Assembly (NCBI GenBank): GCA_000727475.1 | Contig: KL647296.1 | Span: forward strand, 2,935,960-2,999,959 | DNA from: Sarcocystis neurona | Taxonomy: Eukaryota > Apicomplexa > Conoidasida > Eucoccidiorida > Sarcocystidae | Length of the DNA stretch: 64,000 bases | Direction: 5' to 3' | Part shown: positions 45,748 through 58,049 of the stretch, piece after piece | Numbering within the stretch: the first letter of the stretch is position 1 | How the letters are laid out: every line of letters begins with the position of its first letter | Made by a program: the position numbers and the translations under genes | Notes under the pieces: model-generated | Databases searched by the model: none | Told to the model about the DNA's origin: nothing | The model's input: only the letters and a program-made list of their open reading frames with translations

Positions 45748-46438
45748 CAAAAGAAGAAGAAGGGGAAGAACAGCGGAGACGAACACAGAGAAGTGGACAA
45801 AGAACAAGAGGGTATATGTATAGAGAGAAAGGGAAGTGAAGAGAACAAGAGAAGAAGGCAGAGGGAGTGAAACGGATAGAAGACAAACTAAAAGACTGCT
45901 GAAAAAAACAGGGGGACGAGGAAAAAAAAGGAGGCCGAGGAGAGGACGAGGAAAAGGAGAAGAAAGCGGAAGAAGGAGGGGAAAGCAGACTGAAAGGAGA
46001 GCGCGTGAAGTCCGAAAAGGGGCTCGTGGAGCCGCAGCCGGAAGACGAAAAGGGCCGACGAGGAGGGGGAACAGCACAGGAGGACATTGGAAGGGAAAGT
46101 TATGAGATAGAAAGATAGAAAGGAGAAGAAGGAAGGTGTGTTTGAGGGAAGAAACGGAGAGTTCACAAAATTCAGAAATGTCAAAAAATGAATCGACCTA
46201 CGCATGCCTCTGTCCACGTCTATACTCGCACACAGAAATATACATACACGTAGATATATGTACATGCACGTAAAGAAGTCAGCAGGTATATACACGTATA
46301 TGTGTATGTGTATGTGTGTGCGTGTGTGTACCCGTAGCGTAGATGTGTATATGTGGTGTGTCTGCAGCAGCAGACGCACTGGCTCCGCAATTCCTTCGAG
46401 ACACGGCCACCTGCTGCGACGGTAGCACGTCTGCCTGC
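45748..46438. other. Purine-rich 3' flank of NOPP140
   Basis: GA-rich on plus to about 46150, giving long Phe/Ser/Leu frames on minus that are artefacts. No polyadenylation signal is obvious. Confidence 0.55.
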
Positions 46439-46439
46439 T

Positions 46440-46585
46440 GGCGCGGAAGATTAACTTCTGCAAGCCACACCCACGCACGACCCTCTTCTGGCGGGGCAGA
46501 TTAACTTTTGCAGGCCCCACACCACCGCCCTCTTCTGGCGGGGAAGATTAACTCTCGCAAGCGGCACCACGTCCTGATGTCTCTG
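46440..46585. repeat. Three-copy tandem repeat, period about 47-50 bp
   Basis: Units start GGCGSGGMAGATTAACTTYTG, then CARGCC and a C/A-rich tail ending CCTCTTCT. They begin near 46440, 46490 and 46537; the last is truncated into CTG-rich sequence. Confidence 0.85.
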
Positions 46586-47000
46586 CTGCCGTCGCTGCGC
46601 TGCTGTCGCTCTGCTGCTGTCGTTGCGCTGTGTCGCTGCTGCTGGCGCGCGTGTTGAGTCGGTTCCGCTGCGGCTTCTTCGCTGCTGCGGTTCTTGGCGC
46701 TGCTGCGGAAGAGAGTCTGTGCTGCTGCTCGTGCGTCGCTGGCGTTGCTGCTTCTGCTTCTGCTTTTGCTGCCGCCGAGGCCTACCACCCCTACCGCTGC
46801 TCCTGTCCTGCTGATGCTTCCCGACGGTTACTCTTGCTGCTGCTTCCGGTGCTGCTACTTCTCGGTGGCTGCACCTGCTGCGTCCGCTGCTGATGCGTTT
46901 CGACGGCTGCTGCTGCTGCGTCCGCTGCTGTTGCTTCTCGACGGTTCCTGCTACTGGGGCGGCTCCTCTGCTGCTGCCTCTCCGTAATTTGGCTGTGGAG
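46586..47000. repeat. CTG triplet block
   Basis: Interrupted CTG/CTT triplets on plus. The minus strand has a 211-codon Gln/Arg/Ser frame across it, which I regard as a repeat artefact since it also runs through the tandem repeat next to it. Confidence 0.6.
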
Positions 47001-50000
47001 CAGCTCCTTTTCACAGCGCTTGTTCGACCGGTTTCGCTGGAGGAGCATTTTCCCCTCCCTTTCTCCCCCTTCGTGGCTATGTACACATGCCCGTTTTCTC
47101 TTTTTCTCTCTCTTCACCAGAACGACTCCTTCACATGCACGTATAGATAAACTTGTATACATATATATATATATATATGTGTATGTGTATCTGTCTAAAC
47201 AAATCTATGTATATATATTTATATAGGCGCAGACGTGAAGACACGCATACGTTTGTGTGGGCCTGCACGTGGATACCTACAAAAGGATATTTAGATGTAC
47301 AACACGTAACTCGACAACATCGTTACATTCGCAGCATTTTCCGGACGCGTACGGAGATGGCAAAAGTATCACCAAAAAGAAGACTTGCAAAAGTTATACG
47401 GGAGGCGAAAAAATCGTCAAGTACATCGCTACAAACGTGTTGCTTTCTCTGTCTACTACCCGCCTGTAGATACATGCACGCATAGTTATGTACACATACG
47501 TATACGTGTCCATTTTACTGGCGTAGATCGGTGTACACATATATATGTATATATATACGTACATATGTACATTTACCTATGTGTGTACCTGCATATACGA
47601 GTATATATATATATATATACATATGTATGGAGAGAGATAAACACTTTAAGCTGTGCTTACTGAGACTTCCACGTCAATTTCTATAGATACGGCGTGTGTG
47701 TGGACGAAAACCGTGTGAGTGTTTTCACAGTATTGGTGCACTGTAGTTGCATCACACGTGTACACCTGTATCAAGTTAAACACGTACAAGGAGAAAGAGA
47801 CAGAGAGAGAGGAGAAGATAGATATAGGGAAACGAAGCTGTATATATATATATATGTATAGCTGCAAGTGTATGCATCTGCGTGTCCTTTCATATACAGT
47901 CGGAAAGAGGGACACAGCTGTAGGTGCATGCAGGAAGGGGCCTATGGACATACATATACTCATACGTACATACATACATACATACATGCATACGTACGTA
48001 CAAACACATACACACACCATATGATGCGTTGTGTGTCTGCATCCTTGTGCATCCTTTTAACTTAAAAAAACGCATACGTCTCTCTACCCGAGAGAGATAT
48101 GCGCATACATCGAACAGGAAGAAAACGGAAGACGCTAGCTTCGCCAGAAAAGGTGTGCACTTCGTGCGCGTGTACAAAGGAAACATGCTGCTGTTTGTAA
48201 GATAGCAAGATGGCGTCCCCCCCTGCTGCCGCGGCGTTTCTCGATTTACGTCTAGCGGGCGGGGCATCCACTGCGTGGCTCACGTGGCCGCACTCCCCAC
48301 CGCTGCACACCTCGTACGAGTACACAACGTGCGTTTGTGCATTCGTTTCTCTCTCTGCTTCTCTGCCACTCTTCTTTTTCATCTCCTTTTCCTTCTCTCT
48401 TCCTCTCTTCTGTGTCTCTCTTCCTCTTTCATCTCTGGTAGTGGACGTGTCGAGGGAGGGGTGACGAAGACTTTACTGTCTCGACGTCGACGGCCCCACA
48501 CAGTTTCTTCCTCTCCGTCCCATGCTGCTAACGTTCCCGCCAGTACGCCTGCAGCCGAAGGTGTGTGTGCTTCCTCCTTCCTACGCAGTGGTCTTCAAAA
48601 CGTCTAGATTTCTCTGTGCCTGCACAAGTGCATGCAGCCCTCTCAGGTAGTGACGTACGAGGGGAGCATACGAGTGCGGGGCGGTGAGTACCTGCCGCTC
48701 TTCGTCTAAACAAATCAATTCGAAAGAGACATTCTCACGCTTCAGGTGCAGACTGGGAAATACACCTGGGGCCTGTGAACAACCACACACAAACGCATGC
48801 TACTGCGAACAATGCAAAAAGTATCTCTCGCTCTTCCTGTCCGTACACCAGTACACAACGTCGTGCTTTCATTGTCGTTACCAAGTGTGAACCGATGCAG
48901 TCACTCGCCCCTGCCTTCTTTGACGCGAATCTCCCTTCGACGGTAGAGACGGCGTCTCTGCGTGGGCCAACCGTCGCTCGACGCTGCTGCGCTGCTGCAT
49001 TCAGACGGGCGCGGTGATGGTGTCTCGGGGTCTCTATCGTATTGCGTCTCCGCCTGTAGAAACGAATCTTCTGCAAGATCACGCGGGACCATGCGCGTCT
49101 AAATTCATATCAGTCAATCTGCATCTACCATTAAAATATACGAACACACACGTATACGTGTGACTACTGCTTAGTTAACGTATATCTATACGTACTGTGC
49201 ACTCCGGGAGCGCGTGTGAGATATAGACAAACACGTAGGGGACAAGAGTGATAGGCACATGTAAGATAGAGGGTCGACGAATATCGCCATCGGCCGCTAC
49301 CTTTCATCCACGACATCTAGAAAAAACATGGGCAGGCCGTTAGAGGCAACTTTGTCGGTGGTACATCTTGCGGCGGGGTATCTCACGTGCTGTCGGCGCA
49401 CGCGTCAGACAGCAAAATCAACTTAAGCCGGTGAAAACATGGGCGTGAGGTGATATACGTACACAAGTATGTATCGCATCGATGTATACACATATCACCA
49501 CGAGCCTATTCTCTAGGATTGCCGCAAACATGTGTGTGTGTTGTACATACATACAAATATATGTGCACGTGTGTCAGGTCCACATGCTGTATACATGCAG
49601 GTACACAAATACGTATGTCTGGATCGAGAGAAATACGCATACACACATTTGTATATGGTATGGATGTATAGTTGGAGATGCATACACTTATTGTAGTAGG
49701 GCAAACAACAACTTGTCTACAGATGTCTTGTCTGGAGGTGGTCGTATCGATGCCTCTGCATGCAGGAAATTCGCGTGCATCTCCGATACACACGCGGTGT
49801 CTATCTCGAGGGGTGTATCAGCGAGGCCGATTTGCTGCGTGGCTGCGAGTACACTTGAGAAACTGATTTCGTGGTGAATATTTCCTTCCTGAAACATTTT
49901 AAGTAACACGTCCACACGAATTACATACGCGTGTATGAACTGTGGCTGGCGCATGCATCTGTGAAGAGCGTCTGTTACAGCCCTTGTCTATTTAGTGTGC

Positions 50001-51100
50001 GGCGCGACTCTGAAGTTCCTTAACGTCGTATCCTTTTTCAGAGACATAAGTTAACGTTGGCGAAACACCACGTAAAAGCTCTACCACACACATGTGTATG
50101 TACAAGTGCATGTGTACACGTATATGGATATACGTATGAACGTGTGGCTACTGTATGCAACTGTGAGCAGTTGCTCCCCAGCAAGCATTTACGCACCATG
50201 ATCGCGACGGTGAGGTTCTTCCACGTCCTCCTCTGTCTGGGGCACGAATTACCGTAGGGTAAATGTCATGTAGAAACTCTTCTACATCCACATGTGTGTC
50301 TATATGTATGAATGTGTGGCTACTGCATGCACATGTAAAGAGCTGCTCTGTAGCGAATAAAGACGACCCAGGACCCGCCGCAAATTTGGGATGCTTCTTT
50401 CAAACCTCAAAAACGTTATTTTTGGGGCAGTATTTCCAGAAGACCCCAGAAAAGGCTTCGTCAAGCCTGTCAGCAGGCGTATCTCTTTCAATCTGTCGGA
50501 CTCTCTGCGACGCACTGTGCAGTAGTGCGGCTTCACAAATGCGCCGGTGCATTAATAAAGCACCACGTCTTCGCGTGTCTCTGTGTAAAAATGTAGACAC
50601 GCACGCACTCTACACATCTGTTACGAGTATTATTTATATCCGTACATCTCGAGGTAGAAGAATGACGTAGTAGCCAGATAAAGACAGATGAACACAAGCT
50701 GATCGGTCGAAAGAAAAACGGACAGGGGTGTTTTAACGGATAGAAATATACAACGATACAAATGCAGAAACTAACTTACGCAGAAAAACAGCTACAGATG
50801 AGAAGATATAAGTCCACATGTGTGTATACACACATAGGTGGGTCCAGACGGTTACCTGGGTGTAGACGGGTAGACCAAAGGAGACACATATTAGAGCTAG
50901 ACAAGCACAAACTTCTAGACAGGTACACTGTATCGCCTATTTATATGCGTTCTTCCTCAGTATATGAGAGACTAGACGGAGTTGGGAGCGAGGAGAAGGT
51001 CGGGTGGCAGTGAGGTGGATAGGAGAGATACGTCGCTCGACGAAGTGCAAGGCAGATCCGTTCGCACACGCACGCGTGGACGCGTGATGAAGAGGCAGCG
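47001..51100. other. Repetitive and unique spacer, no gene assigned
   Basis: TA microsatellites at 47150-47230, 47540-47630 and 47840-48020. 48060-49120 is unique sequence with short frames on both strands (plus: an ATGGCGTCC start at 48210, 84 codons; minus: 106 codons ending at 48062) without recognisable domains. A degenerate duplication (GTGTGGCTACTG with flanks) lies at 50080-50190 and 50270-50360. A 135-codon plus frame spans the second copy (50263-50670) but lacks a convincing start context. Confidence 0.4.
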
Positions 51101-51142
51101 TTTCTTGCGTATTCGGACTGAATTTCCCCTTTTCACCCGTCT

Positions 51143-51691
51143 ATGTGTGTGTATGTGTCCCTCTCTAAAAAATCAGAAGGCAGACCAACACCTTCTCCAG
51201 TAGTTTTCTCGGCAGAAAATACACTCCCGCTCCGCACAAGCAGCTTTATAGGGGAAGGTCGCGAGAGAGACAGGAGTGTTGTTTTTGCCGGAGCCGCCAG
51301 ATTTGAGCTGGATGCGTCTCTTTTTTCTGATTTCAGGGAGAAGGTCGCCAAAGAGACAGACAGAAGTGTTGGCTTCTTTCTTTTATAGAAGCTAGTTTTA
51401 ATATGGGGATATGTGCGTGTGTAGTTTGTTTGCTGTCACGCGGTGGACACGCAGGTGGGATCACGTATTGGAGAAATTTGTGTTGAGGAGAAGAAGAAGC
51501 TGCATAGAGGCGCTTTCTCCCCCACAGGGGCCGTGAAGACGTTTTCGTTCCGCGAGCAGAAATTCTATTATGAGAAAAGTCTATTTATGCCGGACAGGCA
51601 AAAAGACGCATGCCTTTTGAGGAAGTCTTTTTCCGAGATTGACCGTTTATCCGTTCGTATTTTGCAACGTAAAAATCTCTCACACGACTGA
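51143..51691 (+). other. Possible exon pair of an unknown plus-strand gene
   Basis: After a tttctgatttcag acceptor the plus strand reads EKVAKETDRSVGFFLL. A second frame reads VGSRIGEICVEEKKKLHRGA, then VKTFSFREQKFYYEKSLFMP, ending with a TGA at 51689-51691. Composition is balanced and free of repeats, which is unusual here, but there is no ATG and no family match. A 30-base direct repeat (GAAGGTCGCSRRAGAGACAG) sits at 51253 and 51340. Confidence 0.3.
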
Positions 51692-51729
51692 AAGAGAGAG
51701 CGACGTGTGGGTGTCTGTTATCTAGACAC

Positions 51730-53640
51730 GCGGACACGCAAGTATAGACATACATGCGGATACGTATATGCGTATATATACATGTTTATGTATATGTACC
51801 TACATACATACACATATACATATATATATATATGTATTTGAATAGGTGGATGTGTCTGCAAGGACAACCTACAAAGGCGGGTGGAAAGGGAGACATAAAA
51901 GGAGAGAGACGCGGGGCGAAGAAACGGACAGAGAAAGACGAAGAGATGATGCTGCAGCACCGCCGACCACTCACGCGGCCGCCTCTCTCTACGCATGTGG
52001 CGTCTTCGCGGTGAAATTTCGAAGGGAGACACTCGCACATAAATCTTCCCCTTCTCGTCGCTTCTTTATACAAAAACGCACGCACGCACATATATATATA
52101 TAATATACACAACATATATATGTATGTTTCTCTTGTGGTCTCTTTGAGCAGCGAAGCACACATACACACACACACACACACATACGTATATACACATATA
52201 TAATACATACGTATGCGTATACATATGTATGCATGCACATATATAATATACCATACATACGGATGTATACACGTATATATACATACACATGTATATAACA
52301 TACATACGGATGTATATACGCATATATACATACATATATATGATGTAACATACACACGTACGTATATACGTATATAGGCATATATATACATACATATATC
52401 TCCCCGGTAGCCCTTTTACATAAGGGAAGTACATATACATGCAACTACATATATATATATATATATATATGGTCCTCCGGTTGCCCTTTGTATACGAAGA
52501 GGCACGTATACACGAAAATACATATACATATATATATGTATATATGTGTATATGTGTATCTGCCTTTTTCTGGTCGCCGCTTTATAGCTGCATCCACGTG
52601 TATGTATATACATATGTCTATGTGTATATGAATACAGCAGCAAAGTAGACCTGTCACAGACACAGAGAGCGGGAAGAAGGGTCGACGATATGAAATTCTC
52701 GCACGGGAAAAGGAACATCCTTCCGAGGCACGCCCATGGGAACAAACTGCTGACACGCGTTATTCCGCCGCCGCCGCCGCCCTTCCTTCTCTCCAACTCC
52801 TGCTGCACACGTCCCATATATATATATATATATGTATAGGCATAGGTGGGTAAGTAAATGCATATATATATATATATGTATGCACATATGCATATATATT
52901 TACAATATTCGTGTGCATTCATGTATACATGTAAATACGTATATGCACAGATATAACTCAGGGAGACGCACATATACATATATATATATGAGGTACACAC
53001 ACATACTTCTTCCTACACATGTAAGTATATATATATATATATAATTATAGAGATTGACACACTGGTGGAGATTGAATATATTTATATATATATATATATA
53101 TACACGCGCCTTCATATACACTTCCGTAGACATACAAGGCCACATGCATCTACCTCTCTCTCTCTACATATATATATGTATACGTATATGTATTCTTATA
53201 TCTGTATGCATAGATACTCACCCATACATAGATATGTACGAAGACCCCCTCGCACAGATATGTGTAAATGAATAAAGATAAGAAATTACTCATTTTCGTT
53301 GTGTTTATCTTCTAGAAAAGAAAAGAGAAAACACGCGACCTTCCCCTCTGCCTTGAGGCAGATATACTCCTCCCACACACATAAATTTACGTATCATCCC
53401 CTGTTCACATACATACATATATACATATATATATAGGTAGATAGTGGGCAGAGTTCCTTCTATAGAAAATTTAGTGTATACACGTACTTGTATTTTTGCT
53501 GTCAAACGCAGCAGTATGTACCTATATATTCATATATATATACACGTAGATGTGTATATATGTGTATATGCACGTATACACATGTATATATATATATATG
53601 TATATTTACGTAAATGTTTTGATATGTGTATACATACAAT
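51730..53640. repeat. TA-rich region with a repeated GGTNGCCCTTT-type unit
   Basis: Alternating TA microsatellites and short conserved islands: CTCGTCGCTTCTTTATAC (about 52055), TTGTGGTCTCTTTGAG (52135), CCGGTAGCCCTTTTAC (52403), CCGGTTGCCCTTTGTATAC (52477) and CTGGTCGCCGCTTTATAG (52570). A GCC-rich spot at 52765-52790 breaks the pattern. No gene. Confidence 0.75.
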
Positions 53641-54302
53641 CTCACATGTGTGTATATGAATATGTGGACGTATATACATGTATATACATGTAGGTATTCA
53701 CACGTATATACGTATGTATGCACGTATGTACGCATATATATGTGGCCTTGAGCCGTTTCCTTTGACGAAAGAAGCAACTCTGTATTCTTATGTAGGAATA
53801 GACATACGCGTGGAAGAGAGAAGGTAACATACTGCAGCAGATATTCGTCTGATGAAACATGAGCACCTTCAGAAATCTCTTGATTTTCACGCCTGTGCTT
53901 GTCGAAACGTATATGTACACACTTACATATACACACACATATACATATATACATATATATATATATTACATATATGTACATGTACACAGACGGCAACGGA
54001 GACAGGGAAAAGACAGAGACAGGGAGACACGGAGAGACAGCAGCAGAGAGACACAGAGACGGAGACACGCACACACACACACACACATACAGGCATCTAT
54101 GGAGGCAAACATTTGTACGTATTTCCGACGGAACACTGCTGGTTCTCGCTCTGTAGAGACGTACACATACACATATCTATTTTTATGTCTTTATCAATAA
54201 GACAATATGCTTGGGGAAGTCAGCAAAGAAGCACCTGTGCAGGGCGCTAGGGCTACTTTACGCAGTCGCCTGCTGGGCTGCTCAAGGCAGCAGGGACTTC
54301 TG
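53641..54302. other. Spacer downstream of the HAD phosphatase gene
   Basis: TA runs to 53980, an ACAC/GAGACA purine tract at 53990-54090, then unique sequence that is probably the 3' UTR of the minus-strand gene. Confidence 0.5.
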
Positions 54303-54940
54303 CTACAGAGCCAAGTGAGCTGCTGTCTGTATAACGTAGTCAGGAATAAAAAGAGAAGGGTCATCAGCTAAAAAAGTTTCCTCTCGACTTCTCCGCCCTC
54401 CTGCTGCCGCTCCCGCTGCAGCGTCCCCCCGTCCACCCCCTGCTGCTTCAGCGTTCTCTGCTGCTGCTGCTGCTGCTGGTGTGACTACTGCCGCTGCTGC
54501 TGCTGTCTCTGTCGCAGCCGCAGCGCACGACGGATCACCACTCCCCCCCCCACGTACTTCTCTCATCTTCGCCTCGCGCTGCCGCTGCCCCCCCTCATCC
54601 TCCTCCTTTTCACCCTGCGAAAAGTGTCGCCTTCTCTTGCTGTTGGGAGTGGGCCCCTCGCGCTCTGCTGCGTCCTCAAACTGCTTCTCCTCTTCCTCCT
54701 TCTGCTGCTGCTTCTTGGCGTGTTGTTGCTCTGCTGCGTGTTGCTGCGGCCGTGTCTGCTCTTGTTGCGCAGCCGGAGCGGCGGTGGCGGTCAGCTGCAA
54801 GTTGATCTGCTGCTGCAGCAGCTCAGGTGTAGTGACACCTGTCAACGTTAAGACACTCCTCACACCGAGCAGAGACGCCAATAGAATGTCGGTGTCTAAG
54901 CGATCTCCGACCAGACAAACGCGATTTCTTGGCGTATCCC
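54303..54940 (-). CDS. HAD phosphatase last exon with low-complexity insertion
   Basis: The acceptor follows a CTG-rich tract (minus). Begins DTPRNRVCLVGDRLDTDILL, then the insertion (Gln, then KKQQQKEEEEKQ, basic SKRRRHFSQGEK, poly-Ala, Gly/Arg), then FIPDYVIQTAAHLAL and TAG. Confidence 0.85.
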
Positions 54941-57802
54941 CTGCTCGGCAGCAACAGCAGCAGCAGCAATGACAGCGGCAGCAACAGCAGCAGCAACAGC
55001 AACAGCACCAGCAGAGCAGCGAAGTGCGCCGTGAGAAAGACGGAGGAGGAGAGAAAGACGAGGAGGCAAAGAGGAACGCCACGTGCGTCGAAGAGAGCAA
55101 GGATAAGGGGAAAAACGAATGCGAAGAGGAGGGGGGCGGGAGAAAGAAGAAAGAGAGATAAAGAAGAGTACTGCTCTGTAAGGAGAGAGCTGGGCACACT
55201 TGCGGCGGAGAAAGCAGCAGCAGCAAAAGCAGCAGCGCAGGAGGAGAGAGCAGAAAGGGCGGCAGACAGGGGAACCAACGGCGGCAGCGGCAGCAGCGTG
55301 CAGCAGAGCACCATGCAGTGTGTAGCAGCAGAGAAGCAGAAAGAGAAGAGCTAGTCGCAGCAAAACAGAGCAGAAAAAGAAAGCAGAAAACGAGCTGCGG
55401 CCCAACCGCCACTGCAAAGGACCGACGAGTCAGACAGAAAAGAGGAAAAGAAGAGGAAGGAGAAGAAGGAGGGCAGGAACGAAGGGGACAAAAACAGAAC
55501 GACGAAGAAGTAGAAGTGTGGGGCAGCAGCAGCAGCGCGGCAAACGCAGAAACGGGCAGAGGAAGGGATTCTGCATGTGAACATATTTCATAGAAGGGAA
55601 ATTTCTACGAGGGTCTAGGGAGGGCCACTGATGTTCGAGGAACGCGCAGTGTCTTGCGGCACCGCAAATAATGTTCTGCAGCTCCCCCCACCTCCTTCCT
55701 CGCTCTCTGCCCTTCCCATCCCCCGGGGGCCTCTACACAGAGACACACACATCAGTGAAAACAGGAGACTTCTCCGTTTTCCTGAAGACGTGTAGATGAA
55801 CTACTTCGCTTCACAGCAGAAGACCACTTCACAGCACGGCAAACTCTTTTATGAAGTCCCAGGTATACGTACACCTACCCGGAGACATAGGTGCGCGCAG
55901 AAGCGCAAGGCGGGCAGCACCAGCAGCAGCAGCGGGCGACGGGAGAGGGAGGGAAAGAGCCCGAAACGTTTCCCCGACTTTGACAGCGAGACGGAGAGAA
56001 AGAACACGGAAAGGAGAAGAAAAGAGTCCAACTTACCCAGGAGTCGCTCAAGAAACGTGCACAGATACCGTGACGGCTTCCCAACAACGGTGGGTTTCTG
56101 GCGCGTTGCTGCTTCGATCGCTGCGACCATCGTCCCCGCGCCAGCCCACTTCTGGGAGTCGAAGAAAAAAGCAGTCAAGCACGTGGAAAATTTCTTTTTC
56201 CAGAGAGAGGGAAACGAGGGAGGAAGACACAAAAAGAACGAACCAAAGAAGTCAGAACAGCCGGAGAAACGGAGTCTTCTCTGCTGTGCCACCCCTGACG
56301 CGAGACAGCTACGGAGACGGAGACGGAGACAGGCAGGGTGCTGCTGCGCAGACGCGCGCTGCACAGATAGAGGACGAGAGGACGATAGGAGCAGAAAGAG
56401 AGGAAAATGAAGAAGAGAGGGAAGTCGGAGAAAAGAGGAGAAATCGAAATGGAAGGGGAGGATGAAAAGAAGAGAAACGGAGAGCGACGGAGAGAAACGA
56501 GGAAGAGACGAGACACATGCACGGAGAGAACGTGTGTCGGAGTTCGTAGATGAGTGCATGCGGCTTGCTTCGAAGAAAAGAGACTTCCTTTCTGCAGGCG
56601 GACTTCTTATATCAATTAGTGGAAATGTGGACATTTCTGTTCTTTTGCACTTTCGTGGAAATCTGCAACGCAGCAAACTTTCTCCTATCGAAGAAGTTGG
56701 AAGAGCAGAAAATGCATGTAGACTGTTCAATTCGAGAGAAAGAAAGAATATATATACGCACACACACACGCACATATGTATAGACATATAGGTGTGTGTG
56801 TGTATATATATGCATGTATAAATATGATATATACAGGCCCAAATCTCTGTACAACCACACGTATGTACCAGCAGATGGTCGATGTAAATTCGCGCGTAAA
56901 CTCGTTACATGAAAATATCTCCTGCCGGTGATGGCCTGTAGGTACGTAGACTTCTTCGGTAGCGCCGAAGCAACGCATGCAAGAAGTGTTCCCGTGTCTG
57001 AAGAAGCCAAAATGTACGCATCACGATGCCTCACTTTCCGGAAAGGGGACGAAAGGAAAAGGGAGAGAGAACAAGGAGGAGACACACACAGAGAAGAAGC
57101 GACAGAGGAAGAGAGAGAGAAGTTCCTTTGTGTAGTAAATATTAACTATTCACATGCGCAAGTGGATAGAAAAAGCGTGTGTGGGTGCGGTTCGTTGCTG
57201 CTGCTGTCGCTGTCGCTGCTGCTGCTCACGTTGCTGCCGCTGCTCACGTTGCTGCTGCTACTCACGTTGCTGCTGCCGCTCTCGTTGCTGCTGCCGCTCT
57301 CGTTGCTGCTGCTGCCGCTCTCGTTGCTGCTGCCGCTCTCGTTGCTGCTGCTGTCGCTCTCGTTGCTGCTGCTGCCGCTCTCGTTGCTGTTGTTGCTGCT
57401 CTCGTTGCTGCTGCTACTCTCGTTGCCGCTGCGGCTGTCAGTGCTGCTGCTGCTCTCGTTGCTGTTGCTGCTCTCGTCAGTGCTGCTGCTGCTCTCGTCA
57501 GTGCTGCTGCTGCTGCTGCCGTCAGCGCTGCTGCTGCTGTCAGTGCTGCTGCTGCTGCGAGTTGTGCGGGTGTGGGGAGCGATTTGTTGCTGCTGCAGTT
57601 GCTGCTGCTGGTGCAGTTGTTGCTGCTGTGGGGGTTCCTGGGAGGGGGTGGGGTTACCTGCGTCGGCGTGAAATTTCCGAGAGCGTCTCGATTTGTTGCC
57701 AAGAAAAACGACTTATTTTCATTTATACAGAGCTGCGCGTACTGCAACTTGTAGTAATTAAACTTCCTATCGAGTCCGACAACAACCGCCCCCACATCTC
57801 GT
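54303..57802 (-). CDS. HAD-superfamily IIA phosphatase (phosphoglycolate / 4-nitrophenyl phosphatase family), C-terminal three exons
   Basis: Minus-strand exons 57802-57658, 56151-56037 and 54940-54303 join in phase (2 in; 0; 1) into 298 codons ending in TAG. They encode the cap and distal core of a HAD-IIA enzyme: DVGAVVVGLDRKFNYYKLQY, ATNRDALGNFTPTQ, KWAGAGTMVAAIEAATRQKP, TVVGKPS (catalytic Lys loop), CLVGDRLDTDILLASLLGVR (motif IV Asp pair), VLTLTGVTTPELL and FIPDYVIQTAAHL. Members hydrolyse 2-phosphoglycolate or pyridoxal phosphate in the cytosol with Mg2+. Between the TGVTT and PDYV elements is a Gln/Glu/Ala/Gly insertion of about 155 residues where relatives have roughly 15-20. The N-terminal part with the nucleophile motif DxDGV and the TNNS loop is not recognisable upstream, so the gene is incomplete in this reading. 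Confidence 0.88.
54941..56036 (-). repeat. HAD intron, triplet- and purine-rich on plus
   Basis: CAG triplets near 54950-55010 and 55200-55300 (CTG in sense) and a GA-rich plus strand. The long Leu/Ser frames on minus are artefacts, because the exons on both sides join exactly. Confidence 0.7.
56037..56151 (-). CDS. HAD phosphatase exon: GTMV and GKPS loops
   Basis: Acceptor cgactcccag, donor GTAAGT, phase 0 in and phase 1 out. Encodes KWAGAGTMVAAIEAATRQKP and TVVGKPSRYLCTFLERLL. Confidence 0.9.
56152..57657 (-). repeat. HAD intron with dense triplet array
   Basis: 57190-57600 is a near-regular CTG/TTG/CTC array on plus (CAG/CAA/GAG in sense), open on both strands. The rest is unique and TA-rich sequence. 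Nothing coding is needed between the two exons. Confidence 0.7.
57658..57802 (-). CDS. HAD phosphatase exon: cap region
   Basis: Acceptor ggtgcag (minus), phase 2 in. Encodes DVGAVVVGLDRKFNYYKLQY, AQLCINENKSFFLATNRDA and GNFTPTQ, ending at GTAACC in phase 0. The 5' coordinate may be off by one. Confidence 0.88.
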
Positions 57803-58049
57803 CTGCACCGCACAACAGTCGCATGCACGCATATATATATTAACGACACACATATACATTCATGCATGCCGTTTCCCTTCTTCTTTCCACAGACAGATAC
57901 GAGGATGCAGGCGCATGCAGTCACATTTATTGGTGTGTATGCAGGCAAGTGGACAAAAAAAATAGTGAAGAAGTGTGTACGTACAACTACTTCGAGTTAC
58001 TAGTCAGCTGCACATACATACATATACATATATATATATGTGGATGATA

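Noticed and set aside
45057..45848. 263-codon minus frame opposite the SRP40 domain
   Set aside because: The plus strand encodes a clear conserved domain, so this is a shadow.
57154..57843. Plus-strand frames of about 190-250 codons reading Cys/Ser/Arg or Leu repeats
   Set aside because: Triplet array in a HAD intron; the minus strand has conserved exons immediately on either side.
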